Positions 21,767-31,500 of a DNA stretch of 64,000 nt are shown piece after piece. This DNA comes from Candidatus Polarisedimenticolaceae bacterium (GTDB lineage: Bacteria; Acidobacteriota; Polarisedimenticolia; Polarisedimenticolales; DASRJG01). How positions within the stretch are numbered: the first letter of the stretch is position 1; every line of letters begins with the position of its first letter. Where the stretch lies: positions 349,198-413,197 of the forward strand of contig DASUCV010000009.1 of NCBI GenBank assembly GCA_036275915.1. The letters are read 5' to 3'. The notes beneath the pieces were generated by a model, which saw only the letters and a program-made list of their open reading frames with translations, was not told the DNA's origin and did no database searches. Position numbers and translations under genes: made by a program.

Positions 21767-23797
21767 ATGCTTGGTCGACGCGCCTTACGTGTCTTCGCTC
21801 CTTTCGTCTTCGTGCTCGTCTCGGCCGTCGCCCCCCGAGCGTTCGCCGCCTGCGGCGACGGCACGATCAATCCCGGCGAGGACTGCGACGACGGCGCCTC
21901 GAACGGCACCACGAACTCCTGCTGCGATGCGACCTGCCATTTCAACGGCAACAGCCCCGACGTCTACGTCGGCGTGCTCACCGGTGTCACGTCCTATACG
22001 CCGGTCGGCGGGATCAGCGCCTACTCGATCGGGACGACGTCGTGCAACCAGGGATCGTGCTGGCTGAACTGGATCTCGAACACCGCTGAGCACCCCGTCA
22101 TCGGCCAGAACATGTTCCGCCTCAAGGATGGCCGGTTCGAGCAGATCGGCCAGTCGTGGCTCAAGCACGGATTCACGGCGCTCCAGCAGGGCGCGTGCTT
22201 CAGCGACTGTAACGCCGCGCCGAACGGCTCGCACCTCGGCGTTCACTGCTCCGATCCCTACGATTCGGGCCTGAACGGGACGCAGACGCGGCTCGGCCCG
22301 AAGGACGACGTCAACGCGTTCACCGGCGTCTACCTCTATCCCGATTCTCGCGAGAGCACGACCGGGAACTCCATCTTCAAGCGCCTCCAGGTCCACAACA
22401 CCGACATCGACCCCGCCCAGAACGCCGGCGCTCTCTACTTCGCGGAGGGGCAGTACGTCAGCCACGACGACGCGACCGCGAGCAACAACACGAACAACGC
22501 GTCCTACCGGCCGTGCACGTTCACCGGCACCGGTACGTTCACGCTCACGCTCACCGGATCGACGGTGACACAGAAGGCCGGGATTCAAGCATGGAAGGCG
22601 CAGGACCCATCGGTCAGCGAAGTCATCATCGACGCCGATCAGGGGAGGTTCATCCTCTCAGCCAAGGCGACGTCTCTGGGCGGAGGCATGTGGCACTACG
22701 AGTATGCCCTCCAGAATCTGACGAACCAGCGCGCCGGCAAATCGTTCACCGTGCCGATTCCGGCGGGCACGACGGTGTCGAACACGGGCTTCCACGACGT
22801 CGATTACCACAGCGGCGATCCGTACGACGGCACCGACTGGACGCCGACGGTCCAGTCGACTTCCGTGAGCTGGGCGATGGTGGTGGTCCAGAACCCGGCA
22901 AACTCGAACGCTCTGCGGTGGGGAACGCTTTACAACTTCCGCTTCGACGCGAATGTCGGGCCGGGGACCGGCAGCGTCACGATCGGTCTCTGGCGCGCGG
23001 GGCAACCGACGACGGCAACCGCTCTCACGGTCGTCCCCAGCCCGTGCGCCAGCGGACCAGACGGGACGCCGTGCGACGACGGGAACGCGTGCACGGTGGG
23101 CGATACCTGCTCGTCGGGCGTCTGCTCAGGCGGCGCGCCGGTGGTCTGCGCGCCGCTCGATCAGTGTCACAGCGCGGGGAGCTGCAACCCGGTGAGCGGC
23201 ACCTGCTCGAACCCGAACCGGCCCGACGGCACGCCGTGCGACGACAGCAGGCTCTGCACGACCGCTGACGTGTGCGTGAGCGGCGCGTGCTCGGGGACGC
23301 CGGTCGTTTGCTCGCCGATCGACGCGTGCCACGACGCCGGCACGTGCAATGCGGCCACCGGGAGCTGCTCGACTCCGGCAAAGCCCGACGGCACGCCGTG
23401 CGATGACGGAAACTCCTGCACCGCCGGCGATCAGTGCACGTCCGGGACGTGCGCCGGAACCGGCCCGCTCCTTCCGGCGGACGTCGGCGACGGGGTCATG
23501 CTCTCCCAATCGAACGGCGTCACGACGATCTCGTGGACGCCGTCCCCGGGAAGCGCGACGTCGTCGGTGCTGCGCGGGCTCCTCGCGCAGCTCCCGGTCG
23601 GACCCGGCGGCGGCGACGAGGTGTGCCTCGATTCCGGTAACGCGAGCGGCTCGTCGCTCGACCCGCAAGATCCCCCTTCGGACGGAGGCTTCTGGTACCT
23701 CGTCCGTGGGGTCAACGCGTGCGGCGACGGGACCTACGGGTACGACGACGACTCCGGCGCGCAAGGGCCCGCCCGGCAGAGCACGACCTGCCCGTAG
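21767..23797 (+). CDS. secreted Cys-rich repeat protein
   Basis: 676 residues from the ATG at 21767 (GGGGGAA 8 bases before it). Signal peptide 1-27 (ending PRAFA), then a Cys-rich CGDGTINPGEDCDDG motif of the myxobacterial Cys-rich repeat type and a central beta-rich domain of about 350 residues. Three near-identical Cys repeats of about 50 residues follow (PDGTPCDDGNACTVGDTC; VVCAPLDQCHSAGSCNP), then a final FN3-like domain with FWYLVRGVNACGDGTYG and a C-terminal TTCP. The Cys count implies an oxidised extracellular location. The C-terminal module resembles the end of the 8642-14170 protein. Biochemical role not recognisable. Confidence 0.85.
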   Translation: MLGRRALRVFAPFVFVLVSAVAPRAFAACGDGTINPGEDCDDGASNGTTNSCCDATCHFNGNSPDVYVGVLTGVTSYTPVGGISAYSIGTTSCNQGSCWLNWISNTAEHPVIGQNMFRLKDGRFEQIGQSWLKHGFTALQQGACFSDCNAAPNGSHLGVHCSDPYDSGLNGTQTRLGPKDDVNAFTGVYLYPDSRESTTGNSIFKRLQVHNTDIDPAQNAGALYFAEGQYVSHDDATASNNTNNASYRPCTFTGTGTFTLTLTGSTVTQKAGIQAWKAQDPSVSEVIIDADQGRFILSAKATSLGGGMWHYEYALQNLTNQRAGKSFTVPIPAGTTVSNTGFHDVDYHSGDPYDGTDWTPTVQSTSVSWAMVVVQNPANSNALRWGTLYNFRFDANVGPGTGSVTIGLWRAGQPTTATALTVVPSPCASGPDGTPCDDGNACTVGDTCSSGVCSGGAPVVCAPLDQCHSAGSCNPVSGTCSNPNRPDGTPCDDSRLCTTADVCVSGACSGTPVVCSPIDACHDAGTCNAATGSCSTPAKPDGTPCDDGNSCTAGDQCTSGTCAGTGPLLPADVGDGVMLSQSNGVTTISWTPSPGSATSSVLRGLLAQLPVGPGGGDEVCLDSGNASGSSLDPQDPPSDGGFWYLVRGVNACGDGTYGYDDDSGAQGPARQSTTCP

Positions 23798-23800
23798 CGA

Positions 23801-24610
23801 TCACGCGTCGAAAGAGCGCGTGACGGCCCGGAGCTTTTCCATCTCTTCCCGCGGGATGTGCCGGGCGGGAACGCCGCCCCAGGTCTCGCCCGGACCGATG
23901 CGCGAGCCCGGAAGGACCGCGGCGTGCGCGAGGACGACCGCGCCCGCCCCGATCGTGACGTCGCCCATGATCGTCGCCGCGATGCCGACCGTCGCTCGGT
24001 CTCCGATGACGACCGGCGCGATGACGAGGTTCCCTCCGCCGCCGTAGTGGGCGAAGATCCGAACGCTGCCGCCGAGCGTGACGTCGTCGCCGAGCGTGAT
24101 GAGGCCGGGGTCCGAGATCAGCTCGGTATTGATGAACGAGTGCCTCCCGATCTTCATCCCCATCGCCTTCAAGAACCAGATCCCGAACGGCGTCAGCGTG
24201 ACCCACGGCAGGAACGTGTAGCGCACGACGTAGAAGAGCGCGTTGTGGAGCACCCACGGCACGGCGTGGATCGTGTAGTAACCGCCGCGGAACGGCTTCA
24301 CGCGCGTGGGAAGGAGCCGGTTGTAGATCGGGACGACCGCGAGGAGACTGAACCCGAACGCGAAGAACCCGGCGGGAAGGCTCGCCGCGATCACCGCGGC
24401 TCTCGCCCAGAAGCTCCACGGCGCGCTCCACGCAAGCACCGCTTGGACGAGCGCCACCGCCGGCACGAGGGCGAAGGCCAGCGCCGAGGCCATGGTGAGG
24501 AGCACGAGGACGACGAACCCGTGGTAGCTGAGCCGAGCGAAGCGGCGCAGGACCCGGTCGAGCTCGCTCTTCGGGGGCGGGTTCTTGGGACTGTTGATGA
24601 AATCGGTCAT
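23801..24610 (-). CDS. membrane-linked hexapeptide (left-handed beta-helix) acyltransferase
   Basis: 269 residues. Two hydrophobic segments (about 31-55, 70-100) precede an LbetaH domain built of hexapeptide repeats (IGRHSFINTEL, ITLGDDVTLGGSVRI, VVIGDRATVGIAATIMGDVTIGAGAVV), ending in the usual GVPARHIP. This resembles the WcaF/Pls-C-terminal type of acetyltransferases that modify polysaccharides or peptides at the membrane. Its ATG overlaps the hydrolase stop by four bases (ATGA), so the two are translationally coupled and may act on the same product. Acceptor unknown. Confidence 0.85.
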   Translation of the reverse strand: MTDFINSPKNPPPKSELDRVLRRFARLSYHGFVVLVLLTMASALAFALVPAVALVQAVLAWSAPWSFWARAAVIAASLPAGFFAFGFSLLAVVPIYNRLLPTRVKPFRGGYYTIHAVPWVLHNALFYVVRYTFLPWVTLTPFGIWFLKAMGMKIGRHSFINTELISDPGLITLGDDVTLGGSVRIFAHYGGGGNLVIAPVVIGDRATVGIAATIMGDVTIGAGAVVLAHAAVLPGSRIGPGETWGGVPARHIPREEMEKLRAVTRSFDA

Positions 24611-25533
24611 GGGGTCCGCGGGCGCGCGATCTCGACGAGGTACTCGCGCACGGCGGCGGCGAACGCCTGGGGCTCCTCGATGTGGCCCATGTGACCGCTC
24701 CGGGAGAGGAGGACGAGGCGCGAGTCGTGGATTCCCTCGTGGAGCACGCGGCCGAATCGCGCCGAGCAGACGAAGTCCTTCGTGCCCGAGAGGATGAGCG
24801 TCGGCACCTTGATCTCGCCGAGACGCTTCACCACGTCGAAGACCGGTGCGACCCCGACCTGGCCGGGAGCGCTCGGGTCGGTCCCGGCCCGGCCCGGCGC
24901 GACCGCGAACCGCACGGCGGCGCGATACGGCTCGTAGCGCACGGCGTGTCCGGTCCAATCGGCGAAGTAGAGGGGCATCTCGCGGCGGAAGACCGCCGTC
25001 ATCTCGTCGTCGTCCTTGGCCGTCGTCTCGGCGGCCAGCGCGGCCTTCGCTTCGGCGAACCACGGCTCGTCCTGGAACCACGCGAGGTTCGCCTCGACGT
25101 CGCGCTGCCAGACCGGTCCCGTGGTCGGCGACGTGTCGTAGAGGATGAGACCGCGCAACCGTTCCGGGTAGGCGAGCGCGTACGCCTGCGCGACGAAGCC
25201 GCCGTGGCTGTGCCCCAAGAGGACGAAGCGGTCGATGCCGAGGACCGCGCGGAGGCCCTCGACGTCCTTGACGTAGCGATCGATCGTGTAACCGTTCGGA
25301 TCGTCGAGACGCCCCGACGCGCCCGTGCCGACCGGCTCGATGTAGACGACCGTCGCGAACTCCTCGACCGCGCGCATCCGGAGGATGTCCCACTGCGCGC
25401 CCGGGCCTCCGGCGTGAGCGATGACGACCGGGCCCTTGCCGTAGACGTGGTAGGCGATCGGCACGCCGTTGATCGTGACCTGATGCGCCCCGGCTGCCAT
25501 CACGATCACGGCGGCGGCGATGAGGGGTGTCAT
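24607..25533 (-). CDS. secreted alpha/beta hydrolase (proline iminopeptidase-like)
   Basis: 308 residues from the ATG at 25533, which opens directly on a short signal peptide (MTPLIAAAVIVMAAGAH). A longer upstream frame encodes low-complexity Arg/Ser sequence and was rejected. The oxyanion region is HAGGPGAQWD, the nucleophile elbow GHSHGG, the acid region LSGTKDFVCSARFG and the catalytic His lies in SRSGHMGHIEEP. HAGGPG matches the HGGPG motif of the proline iminopeptidase/S33 branch. Likely a periplasmic or secreted peptidase or esterase. Coupled to the hexapeptide transferase downstream. Confidence 0.87.
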   Translation of the reverse strand: MTPLIAAAVIVMAAGAHQVTINGVPIAYHVYGKGPVVIAHAGGPGAQWDILRMRAVEEFATVVYIEPVGTGASGRLDDPNGYTIDRYVKDVEGLRAVLGIDRFVLLGHSHGGFVAQAYALAYPERLRGLILYDTSPTTGPVWQRDVEANLAWFQDEPWFAEAKAALAAETTAKDDDEMTAVFRREMPLYFADWTGHAVRYEPYRAAVRFAVAPGRAGTDPSAPGQVGVAPVFDVVKRLGEIKVPTLILSGTKDFVCSARFGRVLHEGIHDSRLVLLSRSGHMGHIEEPQAFAAAVREYLVEIARPRTP

Positions 25534-25552
25534 GCCGCCATCGTAAGCGAAG

Positions 25553-26179
25553 TCAGAGAGCGGCGATCCTCCACGTCCCGTCCGCGGCGCGTGTGAAGAA
25601 GATCCACTTCGGCCGTGTCCTCGCGCGGAGTGCGCGGATCGACCAGTAGGAGCCGACCTCACCCTCGAGCACGTACCCACTGAAGGCTTCGACCATGTCG
25701 CGCATCCGATCGAGGTCGCCCGCGGTCCCCGCGGCGAGGCACTGCTGCGCGAGCGCGCGGTCGCCTCCCTTCATCGCGCCGACGAACGTCTTGAGCGTGC
25801 GCTCGGGCGACCCCCAGCGCGGGTCGGAGGTGAAGACCGAAGGATTGATCACCGGGCGGATCGGCTTGCCGAGGGATGAGGACGTCGCGCGCGGCACAGG
25901 AGGCGGGGTGAAGGAGGCCGGCATCGCCTTCGGGCGGACCGGCGCCGCCGCCTTGGCCGTCACTTTCGGTTTCACCTTCGCTTCGGGAGGCGCCGCCGGT
26001 TCGGCCACCTTCTTCTTCCGGGCAGGCGCCATGTCGCAAGGATCGTTCTGAAGGACGATCGCTCCCGACGCGTCTTTGCACTGGTAGGTCTCGTCGGGGG
26101 AGGCGGTCGCAGCGTCGCCGGCGTACGCCGCGAGCGATGCCGCGGCGGCCAGAACGGCTCCGGCGAGGAAAGTTCTCAC
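25553..26179 (-). CDS. secreted DUF4124-like protein
   Basis: 208 residues, GTG start. The signal peptide (1-20, ending AAYAG) precedes a short DUF4124-like motif (YQCKDASGAIVLQNDPC, about 33-49). A Lys/Pro/Ala-rich linker (about 52-100) leads to a C-terminal domain (about 120-208) with ERTLKTFVGAMKGGDRALAQQC and a final KWIFFTRAADGTWRIAAL. That domain looks like a small alpha+beta (NTF2-like) fold; this is a shape-based guess. DUF4124 domains are small Cys-paired periplasmic modules of unknown function. TAGATT lies 6 bases before the GTG, consistent with a leaderless message. Divergent from the phosphatase gene. Confidence 0.75.
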   Translation of the reverse strand: MRTFLAGAVLAAAASLAAYAGDAATASPDETYQCKDASGAIVLQNDPCDMAPARKKKVAEPAAPPEAKVKPKVTAKAAAPVRPKAMPASFTPPPVPRATSSSLGKPIRPVINPSVFTSDPRWGSPERTLKTFVGAMKGGDRALAQQCLAAGTAGDLDRMRDMVEAFSGYVLEGEVGSYWSIRALRARTRPKWIFFTRAADGTWRIAAL

Positions 26180-26185
26180 ACCCAG

Positions 26186-26191
26186 AATCTA
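26186..26191 (-). promoter_or_regulatory. putative -10 box (TAGATT) of a leaderless transcript
   Basis: On the minus strand TAGATT-CTGGGT-GTG leads directly into the DUF4124-like gene, with 6 bases between box and start codon. Confidence 0.4.
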
Positions 26192-26253
26192 GCGACGGGA
26201 CGCTCACGGGCAAGGAATGTGCGAATACCGCTAGAATGCGCCCACAAGGACGC

Positions 26254-27495
26254 ATGAGAGACCGCGCCGACATCCTCGAGAGAGTCCTCGAGATCACCCG
26301 CCGGCTCGCCGAGCCGCTCGAGCTCAACGATCTCCTGGGGACGATCGTCCAGGCGGCGCTCTCGATCCTCGATGCCGATCGTGGGAGCGTCTTCCTCTAC
26401 GACGCGGCGGCCGACGTGCTCGTCTCCCGCGTGGCGACCGGGTCGGGCGAGCTGCGCGTCCCGGCGAACCGCGGCTTCGCCGGTGAGTGCGTGAGGACGC
26501 GCGCCGTCGTGGTCGTCAACGACGCCTATGCCGATCCGCGCTTCAACCCCGACGTCGACCGCGCCACCGGCTATCGCACGCGATGCATCCTCACGATCCC
26601 CCTCGTCGGCCACGACGACGCGCTCGTCGGCGTCCTCCAGGTCCTGAACAAGCGCGACGGGACGTTCGGCGAGGACGACGTCGCGGTGGCGACCGCGCTC
26701 GCGGCCCAGTGCGCGGTGGCGATCCAGCGCATGAAGCTGCTGGAGGATCTCCTCGCCAAGCAGCGGCTCGAGCGCGAGCTCGAGGTCGCGAAGGACATCC
26801 AGACGCGCGTGCTCCCGCGCGTCATGCCCGAGCTCGCCGCGTACGAGGTCGCCGGCTGGAGCCGCGCAGCCGATCAGACGGGCGGCGATATCTTCGACGT
26901 GATCGAGACCGGAGGGCGCGTCATCCTCCTCCTCGGTGACGCGACCGGCCACGGGATCGGGCCGGCGCTCTCGGTGACGCAGGTGCGTGCCATGCTGCGG
27001 ATCGCGGTGCGCCTCGGCGCCGGCCTCGACGACGCCTTCCGCCACATCAACGATCAGCTCTCGGACGACCTCTCCTCGAACCGCTTCGTGACCGGTTTCC
27101 TCGGCATCCTCGATACCGAGCGCCACGAGCTGTCGTACCACTCCGGCGGGCAGGGGCCGCTCCTCCACTTCCACGCGGCGCGCGGGGAGGCGACGCTCGA
27201 GACCGCGACCACCCTGCCGATGGGGATGATGCCGATCATGCGCCTGAAGCCTCCGCGCGTGGCGCCGATCGAGGCCGGCGACGTCTTCGCGGCGATCACG
27301 GACGGGATCTTCGAATACGAGAACGCCGCGGACGAGATGTTCGGGGAGGATCGCGTCGTCGATCTCTTCCGCGCCCATCGCGGCTCGACCGCCAGGGAGC
27401 TGCTCGATCTGGTCGTGCGCGAGGTCGACGCGTTCGCCGCCGGCGCCCCCCAGAAAGACGACATGACGCTCGTCGTCCTGCGCCGGAAACCCTAG
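26254..27495 (+). CDS. GAF-domain SpoIIE/RsbU-type protein phosphatase
   Basis: 413 residues from the ATG at 26254 (AAGGA 5 bases upstream); another ATG at 26236 is possible. The GAF domain (about 15-165: LDADRGSVFLYDAAADVLVS) is followed by a short coiled coil (LLEDLLAKQRLERELEVAKD). The PP2C-like SpoIIE domain has its metal Asp residues in GGDIFDVIE, LGDATGHGIG and ITDGIFEY, and a final DDMTLVVLRR. Such proteins dephosphorylate anti-anti-sigma factors in partner-switch pathways after sensing a ligand through GAF. No anti-sigma or STAS gene is adjacent. Its stop codon overlaps the opposing MBL-fold gene stop at CTAG (27492-27495). Confidence 0.92.
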   Translation: MRDRADILERVLEITRRLAEPLELNDLLGTIVQAALSILDADRGSVFLYDAAADVLVSRVATGSGELRVPANRGFAGECVRTRAVVVVNDAYADPRFNPDVDRATGYRTRCILTIPLVGHDDALVGVLQVLNKRDGTFGEDDVAVATALAAQCAVAIQRMKLLEDLLAKQRLERELEVAKDIQTRVLPRVMPELAAYEVAGWSRAADQTGGDIFDVIETGGRVILLLGDATGHGIGPALSVTQVRAMLRIAVRLGAGLDDAFRHINDQLSDDLSSNRFVTGFLGILDTERHELSYHSGGQGPLLHFHAARGEATLETATTLPMGMMPIMRLKPPRVAPIEAGDVFAAITDGIFEYENAADEMFGEDRVVDLFRAHRGSTARELLDLVVREVDAFAAGAPQKDDMTLVVLRRKP

Positions 27496-28328
27496 AACGC
27501 CAGCTCCATCCCCTCCCGCGCGACGCACGCCGTGGGGAGCTCCGACCTCGTGATCCGCTGGATCTCGTCGAGCTGGTCGTCGGTGTGCTCGGGGTGGTGG
27601 TGGAAGAGGACGAGCCGGGAGACCCCCGCCGCGCGGGCGGCCTGCACCGCGGCGAACCAGGTGCTGTGGCCCCAGCCCTTCCGCAGGGTGTCGTACTCGG
27701 CGGGCATATAGGTCGCGTCGTAGATGAGGTGGTCGGCGCCTCGGGAGAACTCCGCCAGGGCGCCGTCGACTGCTGCATCGCCATATTCGTGGTCGGTGGC
27801 GAAGATGATCCGCCGGCTGCCGTGGCTCAGCCGGTAGGCGACCGAGCCGTCCGGGTGGGACAGCGGCATCGAGTCGACCTGGAGGTCTCCCACGTCGAAG
27901 GTCGAGCCGTCGACGTCGCGGAACTTGACCGTCGCCGGGACGCCGGCGAGGCGGAGCGGGAAATAGGGGGGCGCGATCAGCGTCTCGAGGTTGTCCTGGA
28001 CGGTCCGCCCGTCGGCCGCAAACCCATGAAATATAACGGTGTTAGCGGCATCGTACAGCGGCTGGAAGAGGGAGAGCCCCTCGACGTGGTCGAGGTGGTA
28101 ATGGGAGAGGAAGATGTTGATCCGGGTCGCCTTCCCGGCGCGCTTCTTGGCGATCGCGACCCCGAGATTCCGGACTCCCGTGCCGCAATCGAGGACGAGG
28201 TACTCGTCTTCGGCGAGCTCGACGGCGGCGCACGGCGTGTTCCCGCCGTAGCGCAGCTTGTCGGCCGCCGGCGTCGCGACGGTGCCGCGTACCCCCCAGA
28301 ACCGCAGCCGGTAGTCCTTTGCTGACAT
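27492..28328 (-). CDS. MBL-fold metallo-hydrolase
   Basis: 278 residues, cytoplasmic. It opens RLRFWGVRGTVATP and continues LRYGGNTPCAAVEL, as in the beta-CASP-free PqqB/phosphodiesterase-like MBL group. The metal motif is SHYHLDHVEG (HxHxDH), followed by MPLSHPDGSVAYRL, FATDHEYGD (bridging Asp) and a terminal FHHHPEHTDDQ. All dinuclear-zinc ligands are visible, so it should be active. Related proteins are cyclic-nucleotide phosphodiesterases or are fused to receivers in two-component systems. The CHASE2 cyclase at 35498 makes phosphodiesterase activity an attractive but unproven idea. GAGGGCGAG precedes the start, and a TAGAAT box lies about 22 bases upstream. Confidence 0.88.
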   Translation of the reverse strand: MSAKDYRLRFWGVRGTVATPAADKLRYGGNTPCAAVELAEDEYLVLDCGTGVRNLGVAIAKKRAGKATRINIFLSHYHLDHVEGLSLFQPLYDAANTVIFHGFAADGRTVQDNLETLIAPPYFPLRLAGVPATVKFRDVDGSTFDVGDLQVDSMPLSHPDGSVAYRLSHGSRRIIFATDHEYGDAAVDGALAEFSRGADHLIYDATYMPAEYDTLRKGWGHSTWFAAVQAARAAGVSRLVLFHHHPEHTDDQLDEIQRITRSELPTACVAREGMELAF

Positions 28329-28519
28329 CTCGCCCTCGGAAGCTCGCGGATTCTAGACCAACTCGTCGAGCTGAACGGAATCCCAATACGTCAAATAGCT
28401 AACAAAGATCACCGATCATCACCCTTGTGCCGTAAATTACAGTGGATCGGGTCGTTGGGTTGTACTTCGGGGTGGCGAAGTCGAAGGTCAGCGAAGACTC
28501 GCCGCAGTTGGGGGATTCC

Positions 28520-31500
28520 ATGATCGGCAAGTGGTCGGCGGGTGGTTCGGCGCGACGTGCGTGGTTCCTGGCCGCGGTGCTTGTCGCGGGGCCGGCAGTG
28601 GCGGCGACGAAGACCGTCGACCTCGACGGTCAAGCGGCGAACGGCGCCGAGAGCCAGTGCGATCTCAACGTGCTGCAATCGTTCCCGGTCAAGATCGAGA
28701 ACAAGGTCACGAGCAAAGCGGTCGGTGACGCGTACACGTTCTCGTGGCCTTCGGCCGGTCCGGGCGGGTTCACCTCGAGCATCACGCCGGGCTCGACGAC
28801 TGGCGTCGGAGCCAAGTGGACCTGGACGACGAATCAAACCGTCTACTCCTACACGGGCGGCAGCTGTGCCAACGACATCTGCTTCGGCCAGACCGCCGGA
28901 CCGGACACGTCGGCAGGAACGTGCAGCGACGCGTGCCTGCTCGACGGGGAGACGGTCAACGTGGCGAAGGGCGCGGTCGCCGGGACGGTGGTTCTCACCT
29001 GGACCGGCGGAACCGGAACGTTCACCGTTTACCGCGCGACCAGCGCGAACGGTGTCGTCCAGACGGTCAACGCGATCGGCACGACCGATCTGTCCACACT
29101 CACCGACACGCCGCCCACGAACTCGAGCGTGTTCTACGTCGTACGAGGCACCGATTGCACGACGCGCAAGGCGTGTGTCACGAACGCCGACTGCTCGGCG
29201 CCGGGTGACGGCTTCTGCGTCAACCGCGGACCGTTCGGCGTCCCGGGCCGGTCGCTCCTCGCGACCGACGTGACGGTGTCCGCGTCCTCGCTGACCTCGA
29301 GCCTGATCACGTTCTTCAGCCCGCCCAAGACGGTCTTCAGCGTCACGAGCACGGCCCAGGCGGGCGGCTCGCAGGAAACACTGTCGAACTTGTCCGACTC
29401 TCCGGTGACCGCGTTGACGCAAGAGTACCCGCCGGGATGCTGCCCCGCGGATGCCGACGGCAGTCCCCAGCTCCGCTGCGGGGACACGTGCGTCGAGTAC
29501 CTCCAGGATTCGCAGAATTGCGGCGCGTGCGGCAACGTCTGCGGCGACGGGAGCTGCTGCGTCCAGGGCGTGTGCGCCTCGCTCTGCCCGGAAGGCACGA
29601 CCTACTGCAACGGCCAGTGCGTCGACCTGTCGAGCGACAGCACCAATTGCGGCGCATGCGGCGTCCTCTGCGGCGACGGATCCTGCTGCAACGGAGGGGC
29701 GTGCGCCTCGATCTGCAGCTCGGGCGACAGCTACTGCGGCGACGGCGAGTGCGCCGACCTCCAGAACGACAACAACGATTGCGGCGCGTGCGCGACGAAC
29801 TGCGGCGCGGGTACCTGCTGCTCGGCGGGGGGATGCGCCTCGCTGTGCGCCCAGGGCAAGACGTGGTGCCATGACGCCTGCGCCGACTTCCAGAACGACA
29901 ACGCCAACTGCGGCGCGTGCGGGAACGCCTGCGGCGCCGGCACCTGCTGCAACGGCGGGACGTGCGCCTCGGTCTGCGCCGCGGGCCAGACGTTCTGCAA
30001 CGGGCAGTGCGTCGACTTCCAGCACGACAACGCGAACTGCGGCGCGTGTGGAAACGCCTGCGGCGACGGCACGTGCTGCAACGGCGGCTCCTGCGTGTCG
30101 GTGTGCGCGGCGGGCCAGGTCTGGTGCAACGGTCAGTGCGTCGATCCCCAGAGCGACAGCGCCAACTGCGGCGCGTGCGGCAACGCCTGCGGCGACGGCA
30201 CCTGCTGCAACGGCGGCACGTGCGCCTCGGTCTGCGCCGCGGGCCGCGTCTGGTGCAACGGCCAGTGCATCGACCTCCAGGACGACAGCGCCAACTGCGG
30301 CACCTGCGGCAACTCGTGCGGCTCCGGAACGTGCTGCAACGGCGGCACGTGCGCGTCGGTCTGCGCCGCGGGCCAGGTCTGGTGCAACGGTCAGTGCGTC
30401 GACCCGAAGAACGACAGCGACAATTGCGGCGCCTGCGGCAACTCCTGCGGCGCCGGCACGTGCTGCAACGGCGGCTCCTGTGTCGGCGAATGTCCGGCCG
30501 GGCGCACGTTCTGCAACGGCTACTGCGTCGACCTTCAGAACGACCGGAACAATTGCGGGTCTTGCGGGCACGCGTGCGGTAGGGACGACAACGAGTGCGA
30601 GCACGGCCAGTGCGAGCACGACGACCTGACGACGCTCGACGGCGGCGGTGGCGGCGGGCCGATCCCCGCGGTCTGCCCGAACCCGAACCCGACGCACCCC
30701 GTGCCGGGCTACTGCCCGAACCCGAACCCGGCGAGCCCGGTCGGCGGGTCGTGTCCGAACCCGAACCCGACACACCCGGTCGCCGGCTACTGCCCCGACA
30801 CGACGCCGACGCATCCGGTCGCCGGAGTCTGCTCGAACCCGCATCCGTCGCCCGGGCCGGTCGCCGGCGTGTGCCCGAATGCGGATGTGTCGTATGGACC
30901 GGTCGCGGGGGTCTGCCCGAACGCGTCGCCGAGCTGGCCCTCGCCGGCGGTGTGCCCGGCCAGCGTCCCACAGGGGACGACGACACCTCCCGCGCCCGTC
31001 TGCCAGATCGAAGCGACGTCGACCACGATCCCGCCGGGAGGCACCAACACGATCTGCCGGCAGGGCGGAGTTCTCTTCACGGAGGTGCCGACCTCGGTCT
31101 CCGCGTGCGGGGACAGCCTGCCCGGTCCGAACGGCACCTGCGGGAGCGGCGTGACCCACGTCTCATCCGGCACCTTCATGCGGCTGGTTCCCGACCCGAC
31201 GAAGACGCTGGGCGATGCGTACCTCACGCCGTACGCCGTCCACATCAGCGATACGTCGAACGACGGGATGCTCGAGCCGGGAGAGTCGGCCACCCTGCTC
31301 ATCGACGTCGTCAACGCCGGGGCCGTCAACATCACCTCCGCGAGCGCGACGTTGACCGCGGCGGTCGCCGACCTCTCCCAGGACGGGATCAACAACCCGG
31401 TCGGCGTCACGATCAACACGGGAACGTCGAGCTACGGCGCCGTCCTCGGCACGCAGCCGACCACCAACTGCGTGCCGCCCGTGCTGCACCCGGCAACGAA

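Noticed and set aside
29477-30630. Possible CRISPR array
   Set aside because: The 129-bp units are coding, contiguous and without unique spacers; they encode disulfide-rich protein repeats.
28409-31159. 916-codon open frame on the minus strand
   Set aside because: Antisense of the Cys-rich array; composition (Ala/Arg/Val only) is that of a high-GC shadow frame.
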